Assembly (NCBI RefSeq): GCF_024127895.1
Contig: NZ_JAMYBK010000018.1
Location: forward strand, 41,671-105,670
Length of the DNA stretch: 64,000 nt
Direction of reading: 5' to 3'
DNA from: Pseudomonas guariconensis
Lineage (GTDB): Bacteria > Pseudomonadota > Gammaproteobacteria > Pseudomonadales > Pseudomonadaceae
The notes under the pieces were generated by a model. That model had not been told where the DNA came from, did no database searches, and saw only the letters and a program-made list of their open reading frames with translations. Positions 8,211-17,254 of this stretch are shown piece by piece. The position numbers were made by a program, and so were the translations under genes. Numbering within the stretch: position 1 is the stretch's first letter; every line of letters begins with the position of its first letter.

Positions 8211-8867
8211 TCAGAACGTCATTTCTTGCACATCGTCCGGCACGATCAGCTTGCCGGCGGTCTTTTCGATGATTTCCTCGATGCTCACTCCCGGTGCGGT
8301 CTCGCGCAGGATGAAGGCGCCATCCTCGATCTCGAGGTAGGCCAGGTCGGTGAGCACCTTGCGAATGCAGCCGGCGCCGGTCAGCGGCAGGCTGCAGCGC
8401 GGCAACAGCTTGGACTCGCCGTCCTTGGAGGCGTGGGTCATGGTGACGATGATGTTCTCGGCACCGGCCACCAGGTCCATGGCGCCGCCCATGCCCTTGA
8501 CCAGCTTGCCGGGGATCATCCAGGACGCGATGTTGCCCTCCACGTCCACCTCGAAGGCACCGAGCACGGTGAGGTCGACGTGGCCGCCACGGATCATGGC
8601 GAAGGACTGGGCCGAGTCGAAGATCGAGGCACCGCGGCGGGCGGTGACGGTCTGCTTGCCGGCGTTGATCATGTCGGCATCGATGGTGCCCTCGGTGGGG
8701 AACTCGCCCATGCCCAGCAGGCCGTTCTCCGACTGCAGCATCACATCCATGTCGGCGGGCACGTAGTTGGCCACCAGGGTCGGGATGCCGATGCCGAGGT
8801 TGACGTAGTAACCATCCTTCAGTTCACGGGCGACGCGTTGCGCCATCTGTTCGCGGGTCAGTGCCAT
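8211..8867 (-). CDS. scoB: 3-oxoacid CoA-transferase subunit B
   Basis: A 218-residue subunit B of a heterodimeric acetoacetate/succinyl CoA-transferase, moving CoA onto acetoacetate or short-chain acids. The catalytic glutamate lies in the SENG motif at about residue 47 (MLQSENGLLGMG). Other family marks: NLGIGIPTLVANYVP, GASIFDSAQSFAMIRGGH, and KGMGGAMDLVAGA. The length is normal for the subunit. It follows scoA with a short gap, so the pair is co-transcribed. A Crc-type AACAACAA motif lies just upstream of the start. Confidence 0.93.
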   Translation of the reverse strand: MALTREQMAQRVARELKDGYYVNLGIGIPTLVANYVPADMDVMLQSENGLLGMGEFPTEGTIDADMINAGKQTVTARRGASIFDSAQSFAMIRGGHVDLTVLGAFEVDVEGNIASWMIPGKLVKGMGGAMDLVAGAENIIVTMTHASKDGESKLLPRCSLPLTGAGCIRKVLTDLAYLEIEDGAFILRETAPGVSIEEIIEKTAGKLIVPDDVQEMTF

Positions 8868-8880
8868 GGTCAGGATCTCT

Positions 8881-8888
8881 TTGTTGTT
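8881..8888 (-). promoter_or_regulatory. Possible Crc/Hfq catabolite-repression motif before scoB
   Basis: The mRNA leader of scoB reads AACAACAA about 14 bases before the ATG at 8867. This matches the AANAANAA motif bound by Hfq-Crc in Pseudomonas to block translation when preferred carbon sources are present. Repression of acetoacetate use would fit. The motif is short, so this rests on position and on the role of the gene. Confidence 0.4.
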
Positions 8889-8901
8889 CTGTGGACGGCG
8901 C

Positions 8902-9600
8902 TCAGGCCTTGACGGTGCGCTTTTCGATGCGCTTCTCGAAGGTGCCGACGATGACCCGGTCGACATAGATGCCCGGGGTGTGGATCTCGCTGGGCAGCAG
9001 CACGCCCGGCTCGACGATCTCCTCGACCTCGACCACGGTGATCTTGCCGGCGGTGGCGGCCAGCGGGTTGAAGTTCTGCGCGGTGTTGCGGTACACCACG
9101 TTGCCGTAGTGGTCGGCCTTCCAGCCCTTGACGATGGCGAAGTCGCCGGTGATGGATTCTTCGAGGATGTACTTGCGGCCCTTGAACTCGCGCACTTCCT
9201 TGCCTTCGGCGACCGGGGTGCCGTAGCCGGTGGCGGTGTAGAAGGCCGGGATACCGGCGCCACCGGCGCGCATCTTCTCGGCCAGGGTGCCTTGCGGGGT
9301 CAGCTCGACTTCCAGCTCGCCGCTGAGCAGTTGGCGCTCGAACTCGGCGTTCTCGCCCACGTAGGAGGCGACCATCTTGCGGATCTGCCGGTCTTCCAGC
9401 AGCACGCCCAGGCCAAAGCCATCCACGCCGCAGTTGTTGGAGACCACGGTCAGGCCCTTGACGCCACGGCGCTTGATCTCGGCGATGAGGTTCTCGGGGA
9501 TGCCGCACAGGCCGAAGCCGCCGGCCAGTACCGTCATGTTGTCGGTCAGGCCTTCGAGGGCCTGTTCATAGGTTGCTACGCGCTTGTCCAGTCCGGCCAT
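8902..9600 (-). CDS. scoA: 3-oxoacid CoA-transferase subunit A
   Basis: A 232-residue subunit A of the same CoA-transferase. Family motifs: the glycine-rich GGFGLCGIPENLI near residue 30 (CoA-binding region), NNCGVDGFGLG, and GAGIPAFYTATGYGTPVAEGK. The ATG at 9600 precedes MAGLDKRVATYEQALEGL. It is the first gene of scoA-scoB-atoE and divergent from the LysR gene at 9724, which is the likely regulator. Together the operon would import and activate short-chain acids or ketone bodies for beta-oxidation. Confidence 0.93.
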   Translation of the reverse strand: MAGLDKRVATYEQALEGLTDNMTVLAGGFGLCGIPENLIAEIKRRGVKGLTVVSNNCGVDGFGLGVLLEDRQIRKMVASYVGENAEFERQLLSGELEVELTPQGTLAEKMRAGGAGIPAFYTATGYGTPVAEGKEVREFKGRKYILEESITGDFAIVKGWKADHYGNVVYRNTAQNFNPLAATAGKITVVEVEEIVEPGVLLPSEIHTPGIYVDRVIVGTFEKRIEKRTVKA

Positions 9601-9671
9601 GCTGATTCGCCCTGTTGTAGTTGTTGAAGTGCATGTGTGGGCATCTTCACCGCTGGCGACTGATTTGTTAA

Positions 9672-9712
9672 TTTTGTTTTAATCATCGATTGATAATTTT
9701 TCCAAAACAAAA
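9672..9712. promoter_or_regulatory. scoA-LysR divergent control region with inverted repeats
   Basis: AT-rich spacer between the divergent scoA and LysR genes. TTTTGTTTT (9672-9680) and AAAACAAAA (9704-9712) are exact complements. They enclose ATCA-N5-TGAT (9682-9694), which has the dyad form of a LysR T-N11-A operator. This is a plausible binding site for the adjacent LysR protein, with promoter elements for both directions in the AT-rich part. Confidence 0.5.
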
Positions 9713-9723
9713 CCGAGCCTGCC

Positions 9724-10629
9724 ATGAACGTCAAGCAACTGCGCGCCTTCGTCACCGTGGCCAAGTACAAGAGCTTCGCCCAGGCCGGCGAGCACCTGCA
9801 CGTCTCGCAACCGGCCCTGAGCCTGACCATCAAGGCCCTGGAAGACAACCTCGGCGGCGCCCTGCTCACCCGTACCACCCGCAGCGTCAGCCTGACACCC
9901 GAGGGCGAGGTGCTGCTGCCCCTGGCGCGGCGCCTGCTGGCCGACTGGGACGACACCGAGGAGATGCTGCGCCAGCGCTTCACCCTGCAACTGGGCCGGG
10001 TCGCGGTGGCGGCCATGCCGGCCTTCGCCGGCAACCTGCTGCCCCAGTCGCTCAAGGTATTCCGCCAGCGCTACCCGCGGGTCAACGTCACCGTGCACGA
10101 CGTGATCAACGAACAGGTGCTGGAGCTGGTGCGCCATCGCCGCGTCGAGCTGGGCATCGGCTTCGAACCGGAAGGCAGCGACGCCCTGCGCTTCCACCCG
10201 CTGTACCTGGACCGTTTCGTCGCCGTGGTGCCCGCCGACTCGCCCCTGGCCGGGCAGCGGCAAGTGACCTGGCGCGAACTGCTGGCCGAGGACTTCATCG
10301 CCCTGCAACGCCCCTCGGCGGTACGCCTGCTGCTGGAGCAGCACCTGGCGGCCGAGCATGGCAAACTGGCGGTGGCCTTCGAGAGCCACCAGTTGTCGAC
10401 CATCGGTCGCATGGTCGCCAACGGCCTGGGCGTCAGCGCCGTGCCAGCGCTGTGCATCGGCCAGATGCAGGAGCTCGGTGCCCGCTGCGTACCACTGGTC
10501 GAGCCCAGCGTGGAGCGACGCATCGGGGTCATCGCCCTGAGCGACCATAAGCTCTCCACCGCAGCCCAGGCGCTGCTCGAGGTATTGCTTTCCCACACCC
10601 GACCACAGGAGGTGACATGCGTTTCGTGA
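9724..10629 (+). CDS. LysR-family transcriptional regulator
   Basis: A 301-residue LysR regulator. The winged helix-turn-helix occupies residues 1-60 (MNVKQLRAFVTVAKYKSFAQ, then LHVSQPALSLTIKALE), followed by the periplasmic-binding-protein-like effector domain. It is divergent from scoA-scoB-atoE and overlaps the following aldo/keto reductase gene by 13 bases, so it may control one or both. The likely effector is acetoacetate or a related short-chain acid, inferred from context only. Confidence 0.88.
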   Translation: MNVKQLRAFVTVAKYKSFAQAGEHLHVSQPALSLTIKALEDNLGGALLTRTTRSVSLTPEGEVLLPLARRLLADWDDTEEMLRQRFTLQLGRVAVAAMPAFAGNLLPQSLKVFRQRYPRVNVTVHDVINEQVLELVRHRRVELGIGFEPEGSDALRFHPLYLDRFVAVVPADSPLAGQRQVTWRELLAEDFIALQRPSAVRLLLEQHLAAEHGKLAVAFESHQLSTIGRMVANGLGVSAVPALCIGQMQELGARCVPLVEPSVERRIGVIALSDHKLSTAAQALLEVLLSHTRPQEVTCVS

Positions 10630-11438
10630 AACTGGCAGGCGCCACGGTTCCGGCCATTGGCCAGGGCACCTGGTACATGGGCGAAGACCCAGGCAACCGG
10701 GCGGCCGAGGTGGCCGCCCTGCAGCAGGGTATCGAACTGGGCCTGAGCCTGATCGACACGGCCGAGATGTACGCCGAGGGTGGCGCCGAGCAGGTGGTCG
10801 GCCAGGCCATCGCCGGGCGCCGCGACCAGGTGTTCCTGGTCAGCAAGGTCTATCCGCACAACGCCAGCCGCCGTGGCCTGCCCGCCGCCTGCGAGCGCAG
10901 CCTGGCGCGCCTGGGTACCGACTGCATCGACCTGTACCTGCTGCACTGGCGCGGCCAGTACCCGCTGGAGGAAACCGTCGAGGCCTTCGAGCGCCTGCGC
11001 GAGCAAGGCAAGATCCGCCGCTGGGGCGTCTCCAACTTCGATGTCGACGACTTGCGCGAACTGCACAATCCCGACTGCGCCACCAACCAGGTGCTGTACA
11101 ACCCGGCCCAACGCGGCATCGAGTTCGACCTGCTGCCCTGGAGCCAGGCGCGCCAACTGCCGACCATGGCCTACTGCCCCTTGGCCCAGGCCGGGCGCTT
11201 GTTGCAGCACCCGGTGCTGGCCGAGATCGGCGAGCGCCACGGGGCGACCCCGGCCCAGGTCAGCCTGGCCTGGGTGACGCGCAACGACGGGGTGATCGCC
11301 ATACCCAAGGCGGTGGCGCCGGCGCATGTGCAACTCAATGCCGCGGCGGGAAGCCTGGTGTTGACCAGCGAGGACCTGCGGGCGATCGACCGGGCGTTTC
11401 CGGCGCCTACGCGCAAGCAGCGGTTGGCGATGGTCTGA
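10617..11438 (+). CDS. Aldo/keto reductase
   Basis: A 273-residue NADPH-dependent oxidoreductase with the aldo/keto reductase barrel. The catalytic tetrad is visible: Asp and Tyr in LIDTAEMYAEGG, Lys in LVSKVYPHN, and His in LYLLHWRG. It starts at an ATG behind a strong GGAGGTG site that lies inside the end of the LysR gene, indicating translational coupling. The substrate is probably a small aldehyde or keto compound; nothing further is evident. Confidence 0.9.
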   Translation: MRFVKLAGATVPAIGQGTWYMGEDPGNRAAEVAALQQGIELGLSLIDTAEMYAEGGAEQVVGQAIAGRRDQVFLVSKVYPHNASRRGLPAACERSLARLGTDCIDLYLLHWRGQYPLEETVEAFERLREQGKIRRWGVSNFDVDDLRELHNPDCATNQVLYNPAQRGIEFDLLPWSQARQLPTMAYCPLAQAGRLLQHPVLAEIGERHGATPAQVSLAWVTRNDGVIAIPKAVAPAHVQLNAAAGSLVLTSEDLRAIDRAFPAPTRKQRLAMV

Positions 11439-11452
11439 AGGCTACCAAGGGG

Positions 11453-11466
11453 GCGGGCCTGCCCGC
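11453..11466. repeat. REP-type hairpin core
   Basis: The stem GCGGGC-CT-GCCCGC sits in the 75-base gap between the convergent aldo/keto reductase and dnaE2 genes. This is the core of the short palindromic repeats common in P. putida. It may serve as a bidirectional transcription end. Confidence 0.5.
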
Positions 11467-11513
11467 GAATAAGCCAGCCCTGACACCCTGAAAAGCGAGC
11501 AATGTCGCTTGCC

Positions 11514-14500
11514 CTAATGGAAATCCCGACTGCGCACATCCAGCCCCTGCAACAAGGGGCTGATGTCCTCCAGCCGTCGGGCGACCAGGTGCCTGACGCC
11601 ACTCTCTTGCTCCAGCCGCCCACTCACCTTGAGCAACTGCGCCCCCACCAGCGCCCTGCGCTGGCGTTCGGCCAGGTCGCGCCAGACCACCACATTGACC
11701 ATCCCGTGTTCGTCCTCGAGGGTGACGAAGGTCACCCCGCTGGCGGTCTGTGGCCGCTGCCTGCCCACCACCAGCCCGGCCACGGCGATGCTGTCGCCAT
11801 GCCCGACCCCGGCCAGTTCACCGGAACTGCGACAGCCCAACGCCCGCAAGCGGGAGCGCAGCAGGGCCAGCGGATGCGGCCCCAGAGTAGTGCCCAGGGT
11901 GGCGTAGTCGGCAAGCAGGTCCTCGCCCAACGTCGGCGCCGGCAATGCCACCGGCGCTTCCGGCGTGGCCTGCACACTTGCGAACAACGGCAGTTGCGCC
12001 TGCACCGCCGCCACCTGCCAGCGTGCCTGGTGCCGGTTACGGGCCAGCGTGCGCAGGGCACCGGCATCGGCCAGGCGGGCACGGGCGCGCCCGTCCAGGC
12101 CAGCGCGCAGGCACAGGTCCTCGATGTCCCGCCAGGGCCGCTGCGCCCGCGCCTGCTCCAGGCGCCGGGCGTCGGCCTCGTTGAAACCGCGCACCTGGCG
12201 CAGCCCGAGGCGGATCGCCAGCGCCCCCTGCCCCATCGGCTCCAGGGTGCAGTCCCACTCGCTGTGGCACACATCCACCGGCCGCACCTCGACACCCTGG
12301 CGACGCGCCTCCTGCAACAACTGGTCGGGGCTGTAGAACCCCATGGGCCAGCTGTTGACTAGGGCACAGGTGAAGATCGCCGGCTCGTGGCACTTGAGCC
12401 AACTGCTGGCGTAGCACAACAAGGCGAAGCTGGCGGCATGGGACTCAGGAAAGCCATAGCTGCCGAACCCCTTGATCTGCTCGAAGATGCGTTCGGCGAA
12501 GGCCTGGTCGTAGCCGTTGCGCAGCATGCCGCGGACCAGCCGCTCGCGGTGCGGCTCCAAGCCGCCATGGCGCTTCCAGGCGGCCATGCTGCGACGCAAC
12601 TGGTCGGCCTCGCCGGGGCTGTAGTCGGCAGCGACCATGGCCAGCTCCATCACCTGCTCCTGGAACAGCGGCACGCCCAGGGTCCGCTTGAACACCGCCT
12701 TCAGCGCCGGCGACGGGTAGCTGATCGGCTCCTGCCCCAGGCGCCGGCGCAGGAAGGGATGGACCATATCGCCCTGGATCGGCCCCGGGCGGACGATGGC
12801 CACCTCGATCACCAGGTCGTAGAACGTCTGTGGCCTGAGCCGGGGCAACATGGCCATCTGCGCCCGCGACTCGATCTGGAACACGCCCATGGTCTCGGCA
12901 CGGCTGATCATGGCGTAGGTGGCCGGATCGTCGGCCGGGATGGTCGCCAGGCTCAGGTGCCGGTCACGGTGCCGGGCCATCAGGTCGAAGCAGCGCCGTA
13001 GCGCGCTGAGCATGCCCAGAGCGAGCACGTCGACCTTGAGCAGGCCGACCAGGTCGAGGTCGTCCTTGTCCCACTGGATCACCGTGCGCTCCGGCATGGC
13101 GGCGTTCTCCACCGGCACCAGGCGGTCCAGCGGCTGTTCGGAGATGACGAAGCCCCCGGGGTGCTGGGACAGGTGCCGGGGAAACCCGATCAGCTCGCCG
13201 GCCAGCACCAGGATGCGCCGCAGCGACGGGCTCTGCGCCTCGAAGCCAGCCTCGGCCAGGCGCTGCGCACCGGGGATGCGGTCGCTCCAGCGCCCGCAGC
13301 ACTTGGCCAGGGCATCCACCTGGTCGGCCGGCAGCCCCAGCGCCCGGGCCACGTCGCGCACCGCACCGGCGGCGTGGTAGGTGTTGACCACCGCGGTGAG
13401 TGCGGCCCGGTGCCGGCCATAGCGACGGAACACGTACTGGATCACCTCTTCGCGGCGGTCGTGCTCGAAGTCCACGTCGATGTCCGGCGGCTCGTTGCGC
13501 TCGCGGGACAGGAAGCGCTCGAACAGCAGCCGGTGCTGCATGGGGTCCAGCTCGGTGATGCCCAGCACGAAGCACACCACCGAGTTGGCGGCCGAGCCCC
13601 GGCCCTGGCAGAGGATGCCCTGCTGCCGGGCGAAGTCGACGATGTCGTGGACGGTGAGAAAATAACTTTCGTAGCCCAGCTCCTCGATCAGAGCCAGCTC
13701 CCTGGCCAGGGTCTTGCGCACCTTGGCGCTCGGCCCCTGGGGCCAGCGCTCGGGCAAGCGTTGCTCGCACAACTGGCGCAGCCAACTGGCCGGGGTGTGA
13801 CCCTGCGGGACCAGCTCACGGGGATACTGGTACTTCAGCTCGCCCAGGTCGAAACGACAGCGCCCGGCGATGGCCAGGGTCTCGGCCAGCAGGTCGGCCG
13901 GGTACAGCTCGGCCAACTGCTCGCGCGAGCGCAGGTGGCGCTCGCCATTGGGGAACAGGTAGCGGCCGGCCTCGGCCACGCTGCAGTGCTGGCGGATCGC
14001 GGTCATGCAATCCTGCAGGGCCCGGCGGCCACGCACATGCATGTGCACGTCGCCACAGGCCACCGCACGGATCCCCAACTGCCCGGCCAGGGCACGCAGG
14101 CGCTGCAAGCGGCCGGCATCGTCGCTGCCCCGGTGCAGGTGCACCCCCAGCCACAGACGCTCGCCGAACAGGCTCTTGAGCCATTGCCCAGGCGCCGCAT
14201 CGCTCGGTTCATCGGCGATCCACAGCGCCAGCAAGCCTTGGCAATGGGCCTGCAGGTCCTCGGCCAGGAGCTGGTAGTCGCCCTTTTCCGCCCGCCGCCG
14301 CGCCTGGGTGATCAAGGCGCAGAGGTTCTGGTAGCCGCCCAGGTCCTCGACCAGCAGGACCAGCCTTGGCCCCTGGTGCACGCGCACCTCGCTGCCGACG
14401 ATCAAATGCAGTGGGTGTTGCCGAGCAGCCTGCCAGGCACGAACGATGCCAGCCAGAGTGCATTCGTCGGTGATGGCCAGGGCCTGGTAGCCCTGCTCAT

Positions 14501-14594
14501 GGGCCCGCTTGAACAGCTCGTCGGCGCTGGAGGCACCGCGCTGGAAGCTGAAGTTCGACAGGCAGTGCAGCTCCGCGTAGGCCGGTGCGCTCAT
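11514..14594 (-). CDS. dnaE2: Error-prone DNA polymerase III alpha subunit DnaE2 (ImuC)
   Basis: A 1026-residue polymerase of the damage-inducible DnaE2/ImuC type, carrying out translesion synthesis with ImuA and ImuB. The ATG at 14594 overlaps the ImuB stop (ATGA) and gives MSAPAYAELHCLSNFSFQRG. PHP domain at residues 1-about 200 (AITDECTLAGIVRAW); palm with the catalytic acid motif PDIDVDFEHDRREEVIQYV; PLFQEQVMELAMVAADYSPGEADQLRRS; an HhH region and a C-terminal OB fold (FVTLEDEHGMVNVVVW). The length matches the family. An open frame continues upstream to 15194 but only as a shadow of imuB. It is the last gene of the lexA-imuA-imuB-dnaE2 operon. Confidence 0.95.
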   Translation of the reverse strand: MSAPAYAELHCLSNFSFQRGASSADELFKRAHEQGYQALAITDECTLAGIVRAWQAARQHPLHLIVGSEVRVHQGPRLVLLVEDLGGYQNLCALITQARRRAEKGDYQLLAEDLQAHCQGLLALWIADEPSDAAPGQWLKSLFGERLWLGVHLHRGSDDAGRLQRLRALAGQLGIRAVACGDVHMHVRGRRALQDCMTAIRQHCSVAEAGRYLFPNGERHLRSREQLAELYPADLLAETLAIAGRCRFDLGELKYQYPRELVPQGHTPASWLRQLCEQRLPERWPQGPSAKVRKTLARELALIEELGYESYFLTVHDIVDFARQQGILCQGRGSAANSVVCFVLGITELDPMQHRLLFERFLSRERNEPPDIDVDFEHDRREEVIQYVFRRYGRHRAALTAVVNTYHAAGAVRDVARALGLPADQVDALAKCCGRWSDRIPGAQRLAEAGFEAQSPSLRRILVLAGELIGFPRHLSQHPGGFVISEQPLDRLVPVENAAMPERTVIQWDKDDLDLVGLLKVDVLALGMLSALRRCFDLMARHRDRHLSLATIPADDPATYAMISRAETMGVFQIESRAQMAMLPRLRPQTFYDLVIEVAIVRPGPIQGDMVHPFLRRRLGQEPISYPSPALKAVFKRTLGVPLFQEQVMELAMVAADYSPGEADQLRRSMAAWKRHGGLEPHRERLVRGMLRNGYDQAFAERIFEQIKGFGSYGFPESHAASFALLCYASSWLKCHEPAIFTCALVNSWPMGFYSPDQLLQEARRQGVEVRPVDVCHSEWDCTLEPMGQGALAIRLGLRQVRGFNEADARRLEQARAQRPWRDIEDLCLRAGLDGRARARLADAGALRTLARNRHQARWQVAAVQAQLPLFASVQATPEAPVALPAPTLGEDLLADYATLGTTLGPHPLALLRSRLRALGCRSSGELAGVGHGDSIAVAGLVVGRQRPQTASGVTFVTLEDEHGMVNVVVWRDLAERQRRALVGAQLLKVSGRLEQESGVRHLVARRLEDISPLLQGLDVRSRDFH

Positions 14595-16009
14595 GCGAAC
14601 CAGCCCTGCAGCCACAGCGGGCCGGGCCGGGCCAGGTCGTGGTAGGCCCAACCGCGCAAACCATCGCGGGTCTCGATGCAGTAGTAGTCGCGACGCACAT
14701 CGCCGCCGTCCCACCAGCCCGACTCGATGCGCTCGGCCTGGCCCAGCAGGCGCAGGCCGGCCTGCGGCAACACCTGGGGTTCGGCCAGCAGCCAACCGGG
14801 GCGGCTGCCAGGCGCGACCGTCACGGCCCCCTGGGCGCCCTGCTCTGCCAGCTGCCAGGCGCATTCGGGGCGCGGGTCGGCTTCGGCGCGCAGGCCCTTG
14901 ACCGCTTCGTCGCCCAGCCGCGCCCGCAGGCGTTCGCGCAATTGCTCCCACGGCTGGGCCTGCTGCGCCCGGGTTTCGAACAGCGCCCGATGCTGGGGCA
15001 CGAAGGGCGGCAGGTCCTCGGCCAGCAGGCGCAGGTTGCGCACCGGCGCCGGGATGCGCAGCGGTTCGAGGCGACCACGGGCCAACTCGAACAGCATCGC
15101 GGCATCGCGCTCGGCCGCCAGCAGGCCGACCTTGAGCCGGGTGTCCGGCCCGTCGGCATGCTCCAGGTACAGCTCGAAGCGTTGCACCCCGCAATCGCGG
15201 CCGGCAAGAAACGCGGCCAGGTCGTTGACCAGGCGGCGCAAGGGAAACAACAGGGCCTGGTGCGACTCGACGTCGAAGTTCAGCTCCAGGCGTGCCTCGA
15301 AGCGGTCCGGCGGGCGATGGAAGTCCAGCCCCAAGCTGCGCAGGCCGAGCAACTGGTCCAGGTGCAATTGCACGTCGGCGGCAAAACGCCTGGCCAGGGC
15401 ATCGCGTGGCAACGCCAGGACCTCGCCGAGCCGGCGCAGGCCCATGCGGGCGAACGCCTCGGCCGCCTCCGTGGGCAGGCCGACCCGCCCGACCGGCATG
15501 CTGGCCAGGGCCGCGCGGGTCTCTTCGGGGCGGGTCACGGCCAGGCCATCGTGGCCGTTGGCGAGCATGCGCGCCGCCACCGGGTTGGTCGCCAGGACGA
15601 TGCGCTGGCGCAGCCCCAGGGCGCCCAGCTCCTGACGCAGGCGCGCCTCGAACGAAGGCCAGGGGCCGAACAGTTGCAGGCTGGAGCCAACCTCCAGGAG
15701 CAAGGCACGCGGGTAATGCAGGCTGACCTGGCCGCTGAAACGGTAGGCCCAGGCCGCCAACAGCTGCTGCACCTGCTCGATGCGTGCCGGGTCTGTCTCG
15801 ACGCAGGCGAAACCATCGGCCAGGGCTCGGGCGGCGGTCAAGGTCTGCCCGGCACGCAAGCCGAGCCTGGCGGCCGCCGCATTGACCGCCTGCAGTACCC
15901 GCCGCTGGGACGGTCCCGCGATCAGCACCAGCGGCGAATCGGGGTCGTCGCGCTCGCGCAGGACGGTGTCCAACGCCAGTTGGGGGAAGAGGATACAGGC
16001 CCAGAGCAT
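14591..16009 (-). CDS. imuB: ImuB, Y-family polymerase-like translesion factor
   Basis: A 472-residue Y-family polymerase homologue that lacks the catalytic acidic residues: where active enzymes read D-x-D-x-F-F-A, it has LFPQLALD. ImuB proteins act as a hub joining DnaE2, ImuA and the beta clamp. The ATG at 16009 gives MLWACILFPQLALDTVL; the upstream extension to 16366 overlaps imuA and shows no family resemblance. The C-terminus (DGLRGWAYHDLARPGPLWLQ) is typical. It overlaps dnaE2 by 4 bases. Confidence 0.93.
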   Translation of the reverse strand: MLWACILFPQLALDTVLRERDDPDSPLVLIAGPSQRRVLQAVNAAAARLGLRAGQTLTAARALADGFACVETDPARIEQVQQLLAAWAYRFSGQVSLHYPRALLLEVGSSLQLFGPWPSFEARLRQELGALGLRQRIVLATNPVAARMLANGHDGLAVTRPEETRAALASMPVGRVGLPTEAAEAFARMGLRRLGEVLALPRDALARRFAADVQLHLDQLLGLRSLGLDFHRPPDRFEARLELNFDVESHQALLFPLRRLVNDLAAFLAGRDCGVQRFELYLEHADGPDTRLKVGLLAAERDAAMLFELARGRLEPLRIPAPVRNLRLLAEDLPPFVPQHRALFETRAQQAQPWEQLRERLRARLGDEAVKGLRAEADPRPECAWQLAEQGAQGAVTVAPGSRPGWLLAEPQVLPQAGLRLLGQAERIESGWWDGGDVRRDYYCIETRDGLRGWAYHDLARPGPLWLQGWFA

Positions 16010-16016
16010 GGCGCCG

Positions 16017-16637
16017 TCACCTCCACTGCGGGCAGGCGATCGGCATGACCGGTGGCAGACCGCCCCGGCACTTGAGCACTCGCCACTGAGGCGGCCGGGC
16101 GTCGATGGCGATGCGCAGTGCCGCTGGCGAGGGATTGTGCGCGGCCTGTTGCGGCCTGCAGGCGAAGGCCAGGGCCTGACCAGCCTCGGCAGCCACCTGC
16201 AGGCGGCGCAAGGCGCGGTCGTCGGCACGCTCGGGCCAGCACAGCACCGCCGCGCAGTTGCCGGAGCGCAGGCACTGCTCGGCCGCCCACAAGGCATCGG
16301 CCTGCCGCGCCTGCACCTGGACCACCCCGCGCAGGTCCACCCCTGCCGCCTGCCAGGCCGGTGCATAGGGGATGAAGGGCGGGCCCACCAGCACCACCCG
16401 GCCGCCTTCGCCGGTCAAGCGTGCAAGGCTCGGCCAGAGCAACTGCAGTTCGCCACACCCAGGGCTGGCCAACAGCAATTCGCTGAGCGCCGCCGCCGGC
16501 CAGCCACCTTCGGGCAACCGCTCGTCTAGCGAGGCATGGCCGGTGGGCTGCTGGCCGAGTGGGCGCGCCTGGGCCTGGCGACCGCGCCATACCCGACGCT
16601 GGTCGAGCAACCTGTCGAGATCGACCACCGCGCCCAT
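16017..16637 (-). CDS. imuA: ImuA, SulA/RecA-like translesion synthesis protein
   Basis: A 206-residue ImuA protein (often annotated SulA-like cell division inhibitor), a RecA-fold relative needed for DnaE2-dependent mutagenesis. Motifs: GHASLDERLPEGGWPAAALSEL, GGRVVLVGPPFIPYAPAW and LRSGNCAAVLCWPE. Its ATG overlaps the lexA stop (shared bases 16635-16639), and it ends 7 bases before imuB, so the cassette is translationally linked. Confidence 0.92.
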   Translation of the reverse strand: MGAVVDLDRLLDQRRVWRGRQAQARPLGQQPTGHASLDERLPEGGWPAAALSELLLASPGCGELQLLWPSLARLTGEGGRVVLVGPPFIPYAPAWQAAGVDLRGVVQVQARQADALWAAEQCLRSGNCAAVLCWPERADDRALRRLQVAAEAGQALAFACRPQQAAHNPSPAALRIAIDARPPQWRVLKCRGGLPPVMPIACPQWR

Positions 16638-17254
16638 CAGTCGCGCCTCAGCAAGCCGCAGAACACGCCTTCGATGAAGAACTCCCGGCCCGGCGCCACC
16701 TCGATCGGCGCATAGGCCGGATTGCGCGGCAACAGGCGGTAGCCGCCGGGCACGCGCTGCAGGCGCTTGATGGTCACCTCGCCGTCCAGCCGGGCGACCA
16801 CGACCTGGCCGTCGCGTGCCTCGGCCTGCTGGCGGATACCGACCAGGTCACCGTCGAAGATGCCGTCGTCGATCATCGAGTCGCCACGCACCTTGAGCAA
16901 GTAGTCGGGGGTACGGCGGAACAGGCTGGGGTCGAGCAGCAACTGCTCGTGGATGCCCAGGTCGGGGCCGATCGGCGCACCGGCCGCTACCTGGCCGAGC
17001 ACGGGCACTTCCAGGATCTCGGGGCGACGCAGAGGCTCGGCCAGGCGAATGCCACGCGCCTGGTTGGGCGTGACCTCGATGAAGCCGGCCTGGCACAGGG
17101 CGGTGATGTGCTTGCGCGCCACGCTACGCGAGGCGAAACCGAAACGCTGCGCGATGTCGGCCAGGCTCGGCGGCTGGCCGTGGTCGGCGATGCGTTCGCG
17201 GATGAACTCGAGGATGGCGCGGCGTTTGGGGGTCATGTTGTCCATGGAGTACAT
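16637..17254 (-). CDS. lexA: LexA-type SOS repressor (second LexA)
   Basis: A 205-residue LexA. N-terminal winged helix (TPKRRAILEFIRERIADHGQ). The self-cleavage site is at about Ala91-Gly92 (VAAGAPIG), and the catalytic dyad is Ser126 (GDSMIDDG) and Lys163 (EVTIKRL). As first gene of lexA-imuA-imuB-dnaE2 it is the LexA2 of Pseudomonas, which controls this mutagenesis cassette rather than the main SOS regulon. ATG codons at 17245 and 17236 are alternatives. The one at 17254 has an AAGAG site but lies inside the operator palindrome. Confidence 0.95.
   Translation of the reverse strand: MYSMDNMTPKRRAILEFIRERIADHGQPPSLADIAQRFGFASRSVARKHITALCQAGFIEVTPNQARGIRLAEPLRRPEILEVPVLGQVAAGAPIGPDLGIHEQLLLDPSLFRRTPDYLLKVRGDSMIDDGIFDGDLVGIRQQAEARDGQVVVARLDGEVTIKRLQRVPGGYRLLPRNPAYAPIEVAPGREFFIEGVFCGLLRRD

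Noticed and set aside
11514..15194. A single 1226-codon open frame for DnaE2
   Set aside because: The part upstream of 14594 is arginine/alanine-rich, overlaps imuB and has no polymerase homology. The ATGA overlap at 14591-14594 marks the real start.
16017..16637. SulA cell-division inhibitor
   Set aside because: The SulA label is a common database name. Position between lexA and imuB and the motifs identify ImuA.
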